Assembly: GCA_025993795.1 (NCBI GenBank)
Contig: JAMQHL010000035.1
Coordinates: 1 to 55,738, forward strand
Length of the DNA: 55,738 nt
Direction of reading: 5' to 3'
Source: Planctomycetota bacterium
GTDB taxonomy: Bacteria > Planctomycetota > UBA8742 > UBA2392
This document shows positions 55,360 through 55,738 of this stretch, one piece after another; position 1 is the stretch's first letter, and each line of letters begins with the position of its first letter. Below the pieces are notes generated by a model. The model was not told the DNA's origin and did no database searches. It saw nothing but the letters and a program-made list of their open reading frames with translations. The position numbers were made by a program, and so were the translations under genes.

Positions 55360-55738
55360 GGAATCCTCCCGTTGTGCCAGCATACGAAAAGTCATTGGCT
55401 GTGCGCGTTCCAAGATCGCGCGAGATTTGGAAGCGCGTGAGCCGGGCGCGCCGCCGCAGGCGCTCCCGCCCTCGCTGAAGCTGCGGCGGGCCGCCCCGCG
55501 ACACAGCCAAGCGGCATCGGCTTCCAGCCGATGTCGCGGCAGGCGGCTTGGCGCCGGGGTGTGTCAGCAGTGGCATGCCGATGGCGCAAAGATGGTTATC
55601 ACATTATCAGTTCTGATTTGCCCCTGTACCCTTCACGCGGCGCTGACTTCAGGTCTTGATAGTATCATTTCTTTTCGGCCGCCTGTCGGGAGCACCCATT
55701 GCCCCCTGCGCCTTGAGCGCCCGGGGGGGACCTGTGCC
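55360..55738. other. 379-bp end region, palindromes but no gene
   Basis: Upstream region of the membrane-protein gene, reaching the window end. It contains a nested inverted repeat at 55506-55552 (outer GCCAAGC/GCTTGGC, inner CATCGGC-TTCCA-GCCGATG) and an A/T-richer patch near 55595-55680 (TTATCACATTATCAG, TAGTATCATTTC), which may include a promoter. No supported gene; the short frames across the palindrome look spurious. Confidence 0.5.

Overview
The window is about 55.7 kb of high-GC bacterial chromosome, densely coded on both strands. It contains ordinary housekeeping genes (mutS, ligA, rpsT, def, dapB, queE, serA, a dihydrolipoamide acyltransferase) among many envelope, TPR and hypothetical proteins. 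Lipoboxes, signal peptides and several predicted outer-membrane barrels indicate a two-membrane cell. The ECF sigma/anti-sigma pair, VWA and TPR proteins, a GxxExxY protein, a DUF1015 protein and surface proteins with a Cys-containing C-terminal tail fit a Planctomycetota-like or related lineage. This is an inference from gene content; no rRNA or tRNA was seen to confirm it.

Layout. 0-9 kb: a translationally coupled SagB-type oxidoreductase and M16 peptidase, secreted coiled-coil and Sel1 proteins, a beta-helix surface protein, and a DnaJ with half the usual zinc-finger motifs. 7.8-13.2 kb: a probable serine-synthesis cluster (class V aminotransferase, GxxExxY protein, SerA, DUF1015). Its last gene carries a roughly 1.4 kb insert encoding an unknown protein and a PIN-domain protein, bounded by 84-bp direct copies of the DUF1015 3' end. 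13.3-20 kb: TatD-like hydrolase, VWA protein, Ig-like surface protein divergent from an XRE-TPR regulator, and an outer-membrane protein. 20-29 kb: queE, a large heparinase-like/Ig protein, small unknowns, a TPR lipoprotein, and a surface protein behind a clear cobalamin riboswitch. 29-34 kb: mutS, an HTH-pseudoreceiver regulator and dapB. 34-46 kb: ECF sigma factor with a fused anti-sigma-like protein, and an envelope gene run headed by rpsT (lipoprotein, tail-anchored acidic protein, porin-like protein, SemiSWEET). 46-55.7 kb: def, PyrK-like reductase, haem-binding protein, E2 acyltransferase, Rieske protein, a sigma-70 region-2-only protein coupled to a tiny membrane protein, ligA and a membrane protein.

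The observations most worth following are: (1) the cobalamin riboswitch in front of a single predicted surface propeller protein; (2) a shared CxxG-transmembrane-Arg C-terminal tail on three otherwise unrelated secreted proteins; (3) the PIN cassette that rebuilds the 3' end of the gene it sits in; (4) the truncated sigma-like protein; and (5) an anti-sigma-like gene with an internal ribosome-binding site, ATG and signal peptide. No CRISPR array, rRNA, tRNA or transposase gene was found.
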